Part shown: positions 1 through 11,560 of the stretch, in pieces | Layout of the letters: each line of letters begins with the position of its first letter | Position numbering within the stretch: the first letter of the stretch is position 1 | NCBI GenBank assembly: GCA_023374045.1 | Contig: CM041779.1 | Coordinates: forward strand, 3,100,001 to 3,164,000 | Source: Limonium bicolor | Taxonomy: Eukaryota; Streptophyta; Magnoliopsida; Caryophyllales; Plumbaginaceae | Length of the DNA stretch: 64,000 nt | Reading direction: 5' to 3' | Translations under genes and position numbers: made by a program | Notes under the pieces: generated by a model | Databases searched by the model: none | Told to the model about the DNA's origin: nothing | What the model saw: only the letters and a program-made list of their open reading frames with translations

Positions 1-544
1 CCTTCCAAAGAGAGTAAGATGCCAAAGCAAGCATAAACCAAAAAGAAAACCAAATTTATGCTTTGTATAACCTTCCAAAACAATTAATCTCCCATGTCCT
101 CCCCATCATCAAGCGATGTCAAAACCCCTTAGATGACCTTCCTGCAATATATATTATCCAATGCGTACAACCTTAAACAATGGCTCTCCTCTCTCCTATC
201 CCTGCACCCTCAAAATTAACGCCCAACATGCTTTCCGCCGCCCTCACCCACCAGAAGCCCACCACAAACATCACCACACCAACTGCAAACCCACTACAAA
301 CACCGCCATCAGCCACAGAAAACCCGCCACAAAACACCGTCGCCACCACCCATAAAAAATAATCCCTCACAAAATAGCAAATCCAGATACCTCAGACAAC
401 ATCTCCAAGCCAAATCCATAGCCTACTACCTAAAAACCAATACCACCCAACTTGGTGCAAGCTTCATAATAAAACAAAACCTGGCAGAATGAGAAGCGAG
501 AGGAGATGGCCACGGAGAGATAGATATACAAATAATTGGGAGAA
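1..544. other. Upstream flank or 5' UTR of LINE-1
   Basis: I see no gene here. A C- and A-rich stretch at about 160-360 is open in several frames on both strands only because of its composition. The segment just before 545 may be the 5' untranslated leader of LINE-1, but its 5' end could not be placed because no target-site duplication matching the sequence after the LINE poly(A) at 39128 was found. Confidence 0.4.
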
Positions 545-1426
545 ATGGCGAGATCCAAAGATAACAGGATGGAGCGAAAGTAGCCAGACTACAAGAAAAG
601 GAAGGAAACACAGGAGAGGCGACTGCAGTACTTGGGTGTGAGAGAACAGAGATATAGAGGAAGGGAAGAAGGAAGCCAGAGATCTTCGACGGGTGCTCGA
701 AGGCAATACACGTCGACAGTATTCATTGATAACATAAGTCCCAGCGTGTCAGAATACCAGTTGGGAAGGGTAGCAAAAAGATTTGCTAAGTGGTCGCGAC
801 TGTATATCAGCAGGAAGAAGAGAAGAACAACTAGGTGTGTGTGTGCCTTTGTTGATGTAACGTCTGTGGAAGATGCCAGAAACCTGATTGATGGTATAAG
901 GGGTTGGAACATTAACGACAGAAAACTATGGGCAAGGATGGAATTCCAAGGGCAAAAGGTCCAAGAAATGGAAAAAAAACAAACGCAAGGCAAGAATTTG
1001 AGGAATCATATAGCAAAAGTCATCCAGTTCAAGGAGAAGCGCAGATGGGTTCGGAGGAGAAAAGTCATCCAATATCAAAATTGTCACTTAATATAAATGC
1101 GGATGAAGCTATGAAAGCTTGTCTGGAGAAGTGCGTGGTTATCACCTTGGAGGAAGAAAAAAGGCGACGGAGGCAATGACCTTCTTACAAAACCGTTGGC
1201 CTAATCTCTCAGGGCTACTAGCCTTCTCGAGAAAAAATTCTTGATGGTGTTTAACTCTGTCCTTGAAGCGAAAGAAATTGTCGAGATGACGCAAACTGAG
1301 GTAGCCAAGGATGCTGGAATACAGTTACGCATGTGGAATGTCCAAGATCAAGTCGAAAAAAGACGAACGTGGGTGGTCATACGAGGGATCCCACTTCAGC
1401 TTGGATAAAGTGAATGTGAGAATAAT
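545..1426 (+). pseudogene. LINE-1 ORF1, N-terminal part with RRM
   Basis: In LINEs this protein binds element RNA. The likely start is the ATG at 545 (reads MARSKDNRMERK), with a TAG 12 codons in, then the frame runs to 1096. The RRM lies at about 715-945: RNP2 reads VFIDNI and RNP1 is near CVCAFVDV. After about 960 the coding signal moves to another frame up to 1179, then to further frames near 1311-1426, where a block reading TWVVIRGIPLQL is seen, so at least two frameshifts are present. CACTA-1 interrupts the ORF at 1427. Removing it joins NVRII directly to AQTVGEVIKI at 26776 onward, in frame. Confidence 0.85.
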
Positions 1427-1455
1427 CACTAGTACAAAAAACGTCTATTTCGGCG
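1427..1455 (+). repeat. CACTA-1 left terminal inverted repeat
   Basis: These 29 bases starting CACTAGTACAAAAAACG are the exact reverse complement of 26745-26773; the next inner base differs. The flank is AAT on the left and ATT on the right. Confidence 0.95.
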
Positions 1456-1790
1456 CCCCTATTTCGGCGGTTGTAGATAAAACCGCCGAAATAGGGGGCC
1501 CGAGATGTATACCGTATGTAAAGAAGGGGTCTATTTCGGCGGTTCCAGATATGAACCGCCGAAATAGGCCCTTTTTAATAATTAAAAAAATTAAAGAGAC
1601 CTATTTCGGCGGTTCCTTACACGAAACCGCCGAAATAGGTGTTTCTATTTTTCTTTTTTAAAAAAAAATTTAATCATCTATTGGCGGTTCTCTGTTAGGA
1701 ACCGCCGAATAGGTCTCATTAATTTTTTTAATAATTAAAAGGGCCAATTTCGGCGGTTCCTAACAAAGAAACGCCGAAATAGATCCTTTT
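1440..1790. repeat. CACTA-1 left subterminal hairpin array
   Basis: About five short palindromes share arms of the form CTATTTCGGCGGTT ... AACCGCCGAAATAG, with loops of roughly 10 bases, at about 1445-1495, 1531-1570, 1607-1640, 1680-1712 and 1747-1785. In CACTA elements such subterminal repeats bind the TNPA protein. The right end carries the same motif with TCTCGG in place of TTTCGG. Confidence 0.9.
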
Positions 1791-1849
1791 AATTAACCCC
1801 CCCAACCCCAGATTCGAAACAATTACGATTTCATTAGGTTAATTAACCC

Positions 1850-2019
1850 CTCTTCTCATCGATCTCTTTGTTCCGCGGCGATTGCGACCCACCACCGCCA
1901 CCACAGCCGTCGCTCGCCCGCCCTCCTCCTCCTCTCGCTGTCGCCGGTGTCGCCGCGTCGGTGGTCGTGCAAGGTTGGCGTCGCCGCCTCATTCCGCCAG
2001 TCAACAGAGGCGAACAGAG
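1850..2019 (+). other. GC-rich leader exon of the CACTA-1 transcript
   Basis: A CpG-rich block follows the left subterminal repeats and ends at a good splice donor (CAGAG/GTGAGAGC at 2019/2020). It has no long ORF. Its position matches the 5' leader exon of En/Spm-type transcripts, which overlaps a CpG-rich region near the TNPA-binding repeats. The transcription start was not seen directly. Confidence 0.5.
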
Positions 2020-2515
2020 GTGAGAGCTGAACCCTAACTTTGTATTTCGATTGTGTTTATAATTGTAATTTGTTGTTAAATTGATAGATTGTTGTCACAT
2101 TGTGATTGTGGATGATGATATTTATTGTGTGTGTGAAATCTTTGCAAGATTTGGTTGTTAAACTATAAATTTATGTATGCACACAAGGTGTTCGACGAAA
2201 TGTCCGAGTGAATTTTTGTGCTGTTGTTGGCCCTTCTTTTAAGGTAGTTAGGTTAGCTTATTTGGGCTAGATTTATTATGCTTATAAACGTATTGAATGA
2301 GTGTTGTAATATGTGCAATAAATATAAGTATAGTGATTGCGAGTAAAAGATATGTTTGTTAATTAAGATGAGCATAAGTATGAGTAGTTTGTTTCTTAAT
2401 ATTTAAAAGTATGCGTGTGTGGAGAATTAGAGAAAGTGTTATGAAATGTATATGTCAGTGCAATGAAAACATGATATTAAATAGCAACGAGTAATGATAT
2501 AGATGTGTAGCGTTA
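2020..2515 (+). other. CACTA-1 leader intron, 5' part
   Basis: AT-rich, T- and G-rich sequence without ORFs. It fits an intron that continues at 17230 beyond the CACTA-2 insertion. Confidence 0.4.
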
Positions 2516-3215
2516 CACTACAAGAGAAATCAGATTTAGCTACCACTGTATATCAAGTAGCTAATCATCAGTTTGGTAGCTAAACACAACGGGCTACTGC
2601 ATTTTATGATTTCGCTACTGATATGTAGTGGTAGCGAAGGTCCTAGTGGCTAAATTGAAAAATAGCTACTGTTTTGGAATTCGGTAGCTATTTCGCTATG
2701 GTCTCGCTACTACTTTTCTCATAGCTAGATATTGTACCGTTCTAGAATGAAGTAGCCAAACGGCTACTGTTTAACAGTAGCAAAATGGCTACTAACTGTG
2801 ACAGTGCGAAATCGTTACTAGTGTAGCCGTAACAAAATCGATACTAATGTAGCAGTAACAAAATCGCTACTACTTAATAGTAGCAAATCGACACTATATA
2901 GCAGTAGCAAAAAGCTACTATTACAGCAATAACAAAAACGATACTAAAATGTTGGTAGCAAATCGGCTACTACCAAAGAAGTATCAAAGTTGCTACTAAT
3001 AACAAAATCGATACTAGAATATTGGTAGCAAATTGTCTATACCAAAACAGTATCAAAGTTGCTACTAATATAGCAATAACAAAATCGATACTAGAACAAC
3101 AGTAGCGAAATAGCTACTAGCAAATCAGTATCTAAGTTGCTAGTGCTACAAATAAGAGCTACTAGCTTTTGACTCTACTGTAATACACTAATGCTACCAA
3201 CATATTAGTAGCAAA
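2516..3215. repeat. CACTA-2 left subterminal repeat array
   Basis: Roughly 30 short units of the form GTAGCTA, TAGCTACTA or AGTAGCAAAAT occur in both orientations, spaced about 15-25 bases. The same motif family fills the right end (16620-17229). They are the expected TNPA-binding repeats of this element and differ entirely from the CGGCGG motif of CACTA-1. Confidence 0.9.
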
Positions 3216-4529
3216 ATGAAAAATCCATGCAATATAAAATTCAATACCGGATCTGTATTATTTGCTATTTTTTAATCTAATGCTGATACCAGTATGAAAA
3301 AACGAATAACCCAACAACTTTTCAAAGCTGTTTTGAACACACGCATAACCAAACAAATTTTGATTCATTCATAACAAATAAGTGTTAATACCACCAAAAC
3401 CAATTCATCACTTATAAGTGAGTGTATGTATATGTGCGGTATATAAAGGAGTTAATCACAAGTCTGATAGAATGCATTGCGTATCTAAACTAAAATATAG
3501 ACGTAACTAACAATTAGCTTTTGAACAAATATACTAAATGATGAACTATGTAGCCTCAATACTCTCGAATTAACTTCAAGTTCTCATAATTTCTCTAATC
3601 GCTCCTTGCTCGTTAATTATGTCCAAGTGATCAGCAGATTGAAGAAAACCTGAAAGTTAAGAGAAACAAATGTTACAAACCATAATTGCATTAATTAACC
3701 ACCTAAGTTGAAGTTACAATTAAAGATGAAGAACACTTCTATCAAACTGAAAGTGGTGAAAGTTTAGTACACTTCTATCACCGGAATTCCGTCGAAAGTA
3801 TAAGATCTGACAGAGATCCTTATAGAGCACAACACAAGGAGCAATTGCCTTCATTTAACTTAAAAAAAAACACACACACAACTACTGCCAAGGTGCAAGA
3901 AAATACAATTATTGCTAGTAATGTATTTTGAGCTCTCCAAGTAAACACTTTCTGTATTCTTCACGCATGGAACACAACAGAGGTCTCCTCTATGCAAATA
4001 ATAACAAAAAATAGAAATAAAAACTGTAGAAAATTTGACATACAAAACACAGAGCATAAGGGAAAGGAACCAGAAGTAGAGGTAAAAAGTGACAAAATGG
4101 AGAAGTAAATCATCGTCCAAACCAACCCCCACCCCTAATTATTCTAGTATTCACCAAATAAGCTACTGTAAAGTAGTAATTAAGTGTTGCATTTCCTCCT
4201 ATTATTCCATCCCTTTATTCCAATGCTAACTTAACTTAACCAAAAATAACATAGCTAGTAATTTGTCAATACACAATCTGAACTAAAAGAGATGGCAAAC
4301 AGACCCATGATGATCAAGATGGATATCACAGCTGGAATACTTGTCAGGGTTTAAGGATTGCAGCACATTAAACAAGATGAAAAACACTCCCATGATGAAC
4401 AAGATGGACAGAACAGAGGTATCTCTATGCAAATACTAAGAAAAACAGAAATAAAAACAGTAGAAAAATTCGATAAACAATATATGAGTGCACAAAAATA
4501 CTTACATATCAAAACATACCTACGCAGTC
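3216..4529 (-). other. CACTA-2 region 3' of TNPA
   Basis: AT-rich sequence without a credible ORF. It lies between the subterminal repeats and the end of the minus-strand TNPA gene and may hold its 3' UTR. Partial direct repeats occur at about 3960-4050 and 4410-4480 (both with GAGGTCTCCTCTATGCAAAT-like text). Confidence 0.35.
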
Positions 4530-6557
4530 ATAGATGCACAGCCCCCCACTTCCCGGGTCATCAGCATCTGGAGATTGTGTGGGTGTATACTGACTACCAC
4601 AGTGTTGCTGCATCAGCTGAGAAAAAGCTTGAAATTGTTGTCTCATTAAATTCATCTCCTCTTCTTGTTGGCGCGAAAACTTATCCTCTAATATGTTGTT
4701 TTACTCCCTCGCTTCATTAGTTTATCCTCTAACATAGATACGACGGAAGGTGCATATGCCACAGTGGAACTGCTTTTGTGTGAAGTCTTCTTATAATACA
4801 AGTCACCACAATTCCCTAACCCGGGCACCTTCCCTTTCTTGCGACCACCAACAGCCTCGTAAAATATTTCATTTGGGCTCTTCTCTTACGACTCATACAT
4901 GTTGTTGCTGTTGGAACTTTTCCTACAATATGGAATAAATATACAAACATTAGTAAGAGCCTCCACGTATGATTGTCATGATAAACATAAATCTATTGCC
5001 TCGAAGACTTAAAAATTACGTTCCTTGGTCAATAATTAAAAAAATAAATAAGATTAGAGTAGGTAGGATTTCAAACCACATAGATGAAAAATGAAAGGAA
5101 AGAAGAAATGACTACATAAATCAAATAATACAAAAAGTTCAAGTTAATTCATTAACAATTAAAAATCAAATGTGATTCAGCAAAAAAAGGATGAGGGATG
5201 TTACAAGTCCCTCCAAGTTGTTCTACCAATGTCATCACCAAGAATGAAAAGGAGAAAATATAAAAAAAAATAGATAAGTGATATTTTAATTTACCATAGT
5301 TTTCTTTAGCCTTCACACCACAAAAGACATATTCCAGCGGTTGTCTTCTTTGTGTGTGCGCGAGTAAAGAGTTGAGGAGCAGTTGGGAGAACCCCGTTAT
5401 TTTCTTTAGCCTATGTTATAGCAGATACATTAGTAAATTACTTTAAGAACAAAATTGAATCAAATAAATCATAAAAAAAACACATAATAAAGCTCTTACC
5501 ATGCGTTCAACTAAGTCCTGAAAAGATATAGATCCAATGCAATGCCGTGGCTGAAAGTTATCACCATCCGATCCAGATTTTCTGTTCATCTTCGAACGTT
5601 TTGATCTTTCAAAAAAGTTGGATCCAACGCCTTCTCCTTCAACTTCTTAAAAATAGTCATTGACATCCATTTGGGGGGGTCATTATCACTTCTTTGTTGT
5701 GCCTTGTATCTTAGATCTTTAAGCCGATCGGTGGCTACTTGACTAAACCATTTACAAGCCTCTTCCTCTATAGCTGGATCCCATGTATTTGTCCTAATCA
5801 AACGACAAATTTTAATTGTTGTAAAGCACCAACAATACTTAAAGTTTAACTCAAAATTAATCGATACAAGTGTATTTACATGAGATGAAACTTTAACTTC
5901 AACCACTTACCTTAAAAGCACAATACCACTGATCTCTTACATGTTGGGGTGTTTCAGACCAACAGAACCAAGCATCATTGTAGTGTCGTTTGATGACATC
6001 CGACACTCCTCGACTTACAGTTGAGTGCTTAAACCTACAAAAAAAAGAAATTTTGATTTGGGGTTCATGCTTCGTAACAATAGTTAGTGAACAAGTAACA
6101 CAAAAATGTGATATCAATTACAGAAGCAATAATATACTATCGCTCACCATAACCCTTTCGGGTCTAAAAGTTTCTTAGAGGAGCTAGATCCCGCACTCAA
6201 CACAGCTAGTTGGGTTTCCGGAACAGTGGAAGGTAAGGTCTCTTGTGTGTCATCCTCACCATTACATGTCTCCTCATCATCGTTAACTGTTTCGTCAGAG
6301 TCATAGAATGTCTGAGAATCGGGTGGGTGAATGGTTGAATGGTTTGGGGTGGAACCAAATAGAGCACTTCTACGGTTCTCTGGATTTGCACACCTATTAG
6401 CCTAGTGGGCCTGTAACACCGGGGGATCCATCTACGCTGCCAGGCACACCACCATCATTACTTGCACCCCTCCCCACTCTAGTTGTGCACCATCCACCAA
6501 CCCTACCACCTTGACCTCGTCCTGCAGTAAGATTGCGTCCCCTACCTCTGGATGACA
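4530..6557 (-). pseudogene. CACTA-2 TNPA-like protein (Transposase_24 family)
   Basis: TNPA proteins bind the subterminal repeats and help bring the element ends together. The minus-strand ATG is at 6557 (MSSRGRGRNLTAGRGQGG, Arg/Gly-rich). The first exon is acidic and Ser-rich and ends at a GTGAGC donor near 6149. An exon at about 6036-5913 reads SRGVSDVIKRHYNDAWFCWS ... HVRDQWYCAFK, typical of plant Ptta/En/Spm transposase. The next (about 5798-5586) reads WFSQVATDRLKDLRYKA ... PPKWMSMTIFKKLKEKA. Further blocks are QPRHCIGSISFQDLVERM (about 5575-5503), THTKKTTAG-like text near 5370, and a coiled-coil tail with EAVGGRKKGKVPG and SRQQEEEMNLMRQQFQAFSQ (about 4900-4600). In-frame stops and frameshifts in several exons make it a pseudogene. 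Introns are bounded by GT-AG. Confidence 0.82.
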
Positions 6558-8601
6558 TTATTGTTTATCTGCTTAATGAATGACATAATTGCATTTCAGA
6601 TTACACCACAGTTAGGGCAGTAACACCAAATGAGTGTAAAAATAAAAAGTTGGTAGTAAAATGTTAAAAGACATGACAATCTAACAGGACCATGATTGGT
6701 GAACATGAGAGAATAATATCTAAGAAAATAATCAAGTTTGTATAAAAGCAGTGTCAGTTGAAAAATTATAATAACACTTCCCATGACCCTGCATTAATAG
6801 TGCACAAAATACATTCCAACTACTTTGCTGTATCTACTGAACATGACATTGATATTATCTGTGAAATATTCATTAATGAACCTGTCTGATAATAAACTCT
6901 CTTAATCAAACAGATGAGCAAGACAGCTTGTTAAAGGGCCATTCAAGATGACTTCAAAATGTGGTTTTATCATATCAGCTGTAGACAAACCAGAAGCAAT
7001 CATGAATGGGGCAACTGCAATTCCACACCCAGACGGTGACAATCATATGATTGGATTGGAAGAAAGAAACCCCTTTTTACATTTGACAATAATGTAAGAA
7101 TACGATGGTGGTGGGTATGATTAAATCAAAGAGAAATAAATTAGGAGATATCGATGTGAGCAGAAACTAAGAAAGATAGAATGTTGTTGCCAAACAACTT
7201 CCTACTTCACAATCCAGCAAATATTATACGAGACAAAGTTTGCTGTAAATACTTCCTATCACTTCCACAAAACCGTCGAAACTGTAATGAAAATTCCCAC
7301 AGAAATGAAATTTGAACTCACAAATAGAGAGAACAGATGAGAAGCCAAAAGAATCAGAAAAACTGCAAGCTATTGTAAATTGAAGGAAAGGAGCAGACAA
7401 ACTAAAAAATCAGATTGTAATTTCGACATATCGTACATCAATCGTAGGCTGTTTTGTAAACTTCAACAATACGAGCTAAGGGAGCATTAAATTTAGAAAC
7501 GACAGTAAAAACAAAAAACGGAGTTGGATGTTGCGACCACATACACCGTCCAACCAGAAAAAAAAAAAAAATCAGAAGAACAACAAACACCCTAAACTGG
7601 AGATTTGGGGAAAGTAGAGAATTGATGTCACCAGTTACAGTGGAAGCCTCCTCCTTGCCGGATTAAATCTCTCAATTTGGTGAAGTTGCTTGCTCGGTGG
7701 CGTCTAATCCAGAAGCAGAAGCAGGGGAAGCGCTGGAACCGTTCTCGTAGTGCTCTGCCGGTCTCTCAAATTGGGCGGTAATATTTGCAACCTGGGCGCC
7801 AATAATAAGAGGGAAGGAGAAGGCTAGTTTTTATTTTAGACCTATGGAGAAAATAAATTGGGGATTTGAAAGAACGTGAGAACGGAAAATGGGATGACTT
7901 TTCTAGTTTTTACTGAAAAGTGAAAAGTTGGAAATAAAAAAATAATACAATTTATTTCAACAATTATTTTTACTTTTAAGTAATTCTATTTTAGTTGTAT
8001 AATTATACGAGTGACTACAATTTATTATGTATTGTTCAATTGTTAATATTCTTGATTTTATTTAATATGATATATTTTATTAATCTCTTTACCATACTTA
8101 ATTGAATTAATTTTTATATATCGATTGTTATATGAATATTTAGATATAGTTTGTATTATGATTTTATTAATTTATTCAAAATTAAATATGCGGTTACAAT
8201 TATTTTTGGATCAATTACTTATTATAGTTCTAGGCGAATGGTTTTCTATAAAGAATTTGTAAAGAGAGTAATCTATCTACTACAATTTTCTTATTATTAT
8301 AGTTGAATATATATATACTTGACCGTGTAACATGTTATAGCATTTAGATATTTTTTTTAATTTTCTTAATTTTATATTTCGAACGTGCATAAATAAAGTG
8401 TATAATTGAAACTTATTTTTTACAAATTGAATAAGACTAAATATCCTGGTGATACATATACAATAAAATCATTATTTTTTAAATAAAGAAGCATTAACCC
8501 TTCTCAACTGGTATGTGAAGAGGTCTAAATAATCAAGTCGAACTTTACTGGATGGGACCAAATAGTAGATTAATCTAAATTTAGCTTGTCATCATCATCA
8601 T
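6558..8601. other. CACTA-2 spacer between TNPA and TNPD remnants
   Basis: Mostly AT-rich, very much so at 7920-8560. No confident gene was found. One GC-richer patch at 7640-7800 is listed separately. Confidence 0.4.
7630..7805 (-). other. Possible captured or leader exon
   Basis: This patch is much GC-richer than its surroundings. On the minus strand, after a pyrimidine-rich tract and an AG acceptor (GGCGCCCAG), one frame reads VANITAQFERPAEHYENG and then an Ala/Ser-rich tail to a stop. I do not recognise it. It could be the last exon of a captured host gene or an untranslated leader exon of the lost TNPD gene. Confidence 0.25.
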
Positions 8602-9350
8602 CACTCATCACTGTCATTGTTTTCACTACCAGACTCAGACGCATCATCTTGGGGTTCATCTTCTTCATTGAACTCATCCTCCCACTCAGGTTCTTCCTCG
8701 ACATTGTCATTAGCTACAAGTACATCTGTGGTCTGATCTTCCTCGTCAACTGGCTCGGATAAAGATGGAGGATCTTCAACCATTTCTTCTTGGAAAAAGC
8801 TTGTATCAGTTGGAGCATCTATAACTGATCTTGCCTTCGTTTTGAACACTGCCCACCATTGTTGTCTATCTCTTTTCAGACTGGGAAATGTTGAAAAATA
8901 AACCTGTTGAGCTTGATATGCCAGAAAAAAATCGTACTTTGGATATTTTTTGTGATGGTTCACTTCAATGAGCTTGTAACGCTCGTGAACATTCATGCCA
9001 TTTATTGTATCCATCCAGTTGCATTTAAACAGGGTAACCCGATACACATCATCATGACCGCAATAACACAACTCAATAACATCTTCAAGAATACCAAAGT
9101 ATTCACTTGATTCAAGACCTGTAACCCAACTCGTAATTCATGGTTGCTTTATTTTGCCATCTCATATGTATGAAAATTAAAACCATTTACGTATATTGGG
9201 GAATGCCTTACTTCTCTGGATGGGCCCATTGCAAGCTCGAATCACATCATTTTCTGGTTCATGATTTTCAACCTGTTAAATTCGTTTTGAGCCTCGAACC
9301 ATCTAATCTGCTATCATCCAGTGTCGATCGATTCATAGTTATGGTTAATG
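8602..9350 (-). pseudogene. CACTA-2 TNPD transposase, C-terminal remnant (DUF4216)
   Basis: TNPD is the catalytic transposase of CACTA elements. Only its tail survives. From the minus strand, degraded text near 9350-9200 (WFEAQNEFN, ENDVIRACNGP) resembles the linker after DUF4218. The DUF4216 domain follows at about 9110-8830: YFGILEDVIELCYCG, VTLFKCNWMD and FLAYQAQQVYF. A long acidic Glu/Asp/Ser tail ends at a stop at 8601. The same domain order is seen in CACTA-1 TNPD at 22240-22703. No Transposase_21 core or DUF4218 is present upstream on this strand, so it is a truncated relic next to the TNPA gene. Confidence 0.82.
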
Positions 9351-10674
9351 CAAATGAATCCTGGGACAATGTAAAAAAAAATCAAGAAATTATGGTAAAT
9401 ACATATCACATATTATTATTAGATACACAACGAACATAATTAAAGATAAATACATATCTATTACATAAATTGAAGTAATTTGAATAACTTGCCCGGCTAT
9501 AGATCAGATGTATCATTAATTTGTTATTTCCCGTTTTAGTCACGTTCTTCTTCTATTCATTCGTATTTTAAGGTTATCTTGCCAATATCTTGAGACATAG
9601 ATTTGAAACATGTTGTTTTGTAATATCTCATGCTAACTAAATCTCTACCGCTCGATAATGTTATTTCACTTGTACTTATCGCTAGCATATTTCAAATAAC
9701 CACCAACAAGTCAACAACAAGCAGATGCAAACAAATTAATTAATTAGACAGACATTAAACAACAATCAACCAGCACGCCGGTAGACACATCCTTTAAAAC
9801 TAAATTCAAACATTAACATAAATTAACTAGTGTAAAGAAATATACATAAAACAGGTATGTATTCGGATAACACTCACGCGCACGCAACCGCTATTTTTGT
9901 TCTCGTTGAGCCCTAACACTTTGATGTTTGTTGACAATAGCTCTGAATCGAGGAAACAAACATATAATGGAATTTGACTGCTTCCATTGTTGAGGTCGTT
10001 GTTAACAGTGAGACTGAATTGACATGCCATTTGATTACAAAAACGATGGTTTGCTTGGTTACTGAGAAAAACAAAACAGAGAAAGATGGTGTGTGAAGGA
10101 CTGAGATTGATAAATTTAGGAGGAGTTTAGAAATATATGCATCAAGGTTAGGTCAATTAAAGGAGGCAGAAATTCTGCATTTTTAACAAATTTAAAAATA
10201 TTTATGACATAAATAATTATAAGATTAAAGAATACAAATTTCAAAAACTACGGTTTTGGAACAAAGATAGTAATTAACACAGTAAAGATAAAACTATACC
10301 AAACAACTAATATTTAAACAATACTCCAACAAAATTAAAATTTTTGCACTATATAACATTGTTATTTTTTTAGGAAAATGATGTTTTTTCACATCATATT
10401 GTTGTTATTAACGGATAAAATTTTTGAATCTACACTTTTTATTATTCTTTGGAGGAAAAAATGGGGATTTGATTGTATTCTTAACCACATATACATGCAC
10501 CAGATTAAGGTACTTAATTACTTGAAAAAATTAAGTTTTACTTAAAAACACATAGGTTTGTGTTTATACAATGTTGTTTGAGAAAAAAGTGGGATTTGAA
10601 ATTAATCTTTATAATTTATATTTTTCCTTTAAATCATATACATTTTTTTAAATGAATGCAATTATTGGATCTGT
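9351..10674. other. CACTA-2 spacer, no gene seen
   Basis: AT-rich sequence with no recognisable ORF, domain or terminal repeat. Confidence 0.4.
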
Positions 10675-11260
10675 AAGTCACCGCCCCTCGGGACCTCAAC
10701 ATACGGTAGGTCGGACGTAGTTTTGGCTCTTTTGTATGTGACCTCTCCTTTGGACCTCCTTACAGGGTAGGTCGGATGTAGTTTTGTGCTCTCTGTATGT
10801 GACCTCCCCTCTGGACCGCCCCACAGGGTTGGTCGGATGTTGTTCCGCGCTCTCTGTATGAGACCTCTCCTTTGGACCTCCCTACAGGGTAGGCCGGACA
10901 TAGTTCTGTGCTCTCTGTATAAGACCTCCCATTTGGACCTCCCTACAGGGTAGGTCGGATGTAGTATTGTGCTCTCCGTATATGACCTCCCCTCTGGACC
11001 TCCCCGCAGGTTGGTCGGATGTTGTTCTGCGCTCTCTGTATGAGACCTCTCATTTGGACCTCCCTACAGGGTAGGCCGGACATAGTTCTGTGCTCTCGTG
11101 TAAGACCTCCCCTTTGGACCTCCCTACAGGGTAGGTCGGACGTAGTTCTTGCTCTCTGTATGAGACCTCCCATTTGGACCTCCTACAGGGTAGGCCGGAC
11201 GTAGGTTTGTGCTCTCTGTATGAACCTACCCTTTGGACCGCCCTTTGGGGTAGGTCTGGT
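10675..11260. repeat. 61-bp tandem repeat array, about nine copies
   Basis: Units of about 61 bp repeat the blocks TTTGGACCTCCCTACAGGG, TAGGTCGGA and GTGCTCTCTGTATGAGACC. Starts are spaced near 10740, 10801, 10863, 10925, 10985, 11045, 11106 and 11165. Copies differ by a few substitutions and 1-2 base indels. The array has few stops, so long ORFs appear on both strands, but these reflect the repeat and not a protein. Confidence 0.92.
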
Positions 11261-11339
11261 GAATAACGTTGAAAAATAAATTCCAAACGCTGCGTTTTAT
11301 TTCCATATCTTTTTTACTTGCTTAGATTATTTCCATATC

Positions 11340-11560
11340 TTCTTTACTTCTAAGATTGAACAACTCTACATTCTGCAAAATAGTCACGCGAGCAGAGGAG
11401 ACCGCTGGGATTTCGCACCGCCGTACCACCGCACCCCCGCACCACCACACACGCCGCCGCCACCGCCGACCACTAACCTCCGACTACTGGTCCCCTCTCC
11501 GACCCCAAGGGACCAAGCGCACCACTGTACAGCCACCAGGTATCCCACAAAATCCTAAAT
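11340..11560 (+). other. GC-rich block resembling a gene leader exon
   Basis: A CCGCC/CACC-rich stretch of about 150 bp ends at a possible splice donor (CCACCAG/GTATCC near 11540). Its composition is like that of the CACTA-1 leader exon at 1850-2019. No protein is recognised. It may be a captured first exon or a promoter-proximal segment. Confidence 0.3.

Noticed and set aside
161..370. Overlapping ORFs of about 60-65 codons on both strands
   Set aside because: C- and A-rich composition opens several frames at once; no domain, codon pattern or context supports a gene.
3860..4132. 90-codon minus-strand ORF, Phe/Leu/Cys-rich
   Set aside because: It lies in AT-rich CACTA-2 sequence next to the TNPA gene, looks like a chance hydrophobic ORF and matches no family I know.
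10675..11260. CRISPR-like array
   Set aside because: Units are directly adjacent diverged repeats without unique spacers, in plant nuclear DNA.
10662..11286. Arg-rich repetitive ORFs in both directions
   Set aside because: They are translations of the 61-bp tandem repeat; the frame shifts between units and no flanking gene signals exist.
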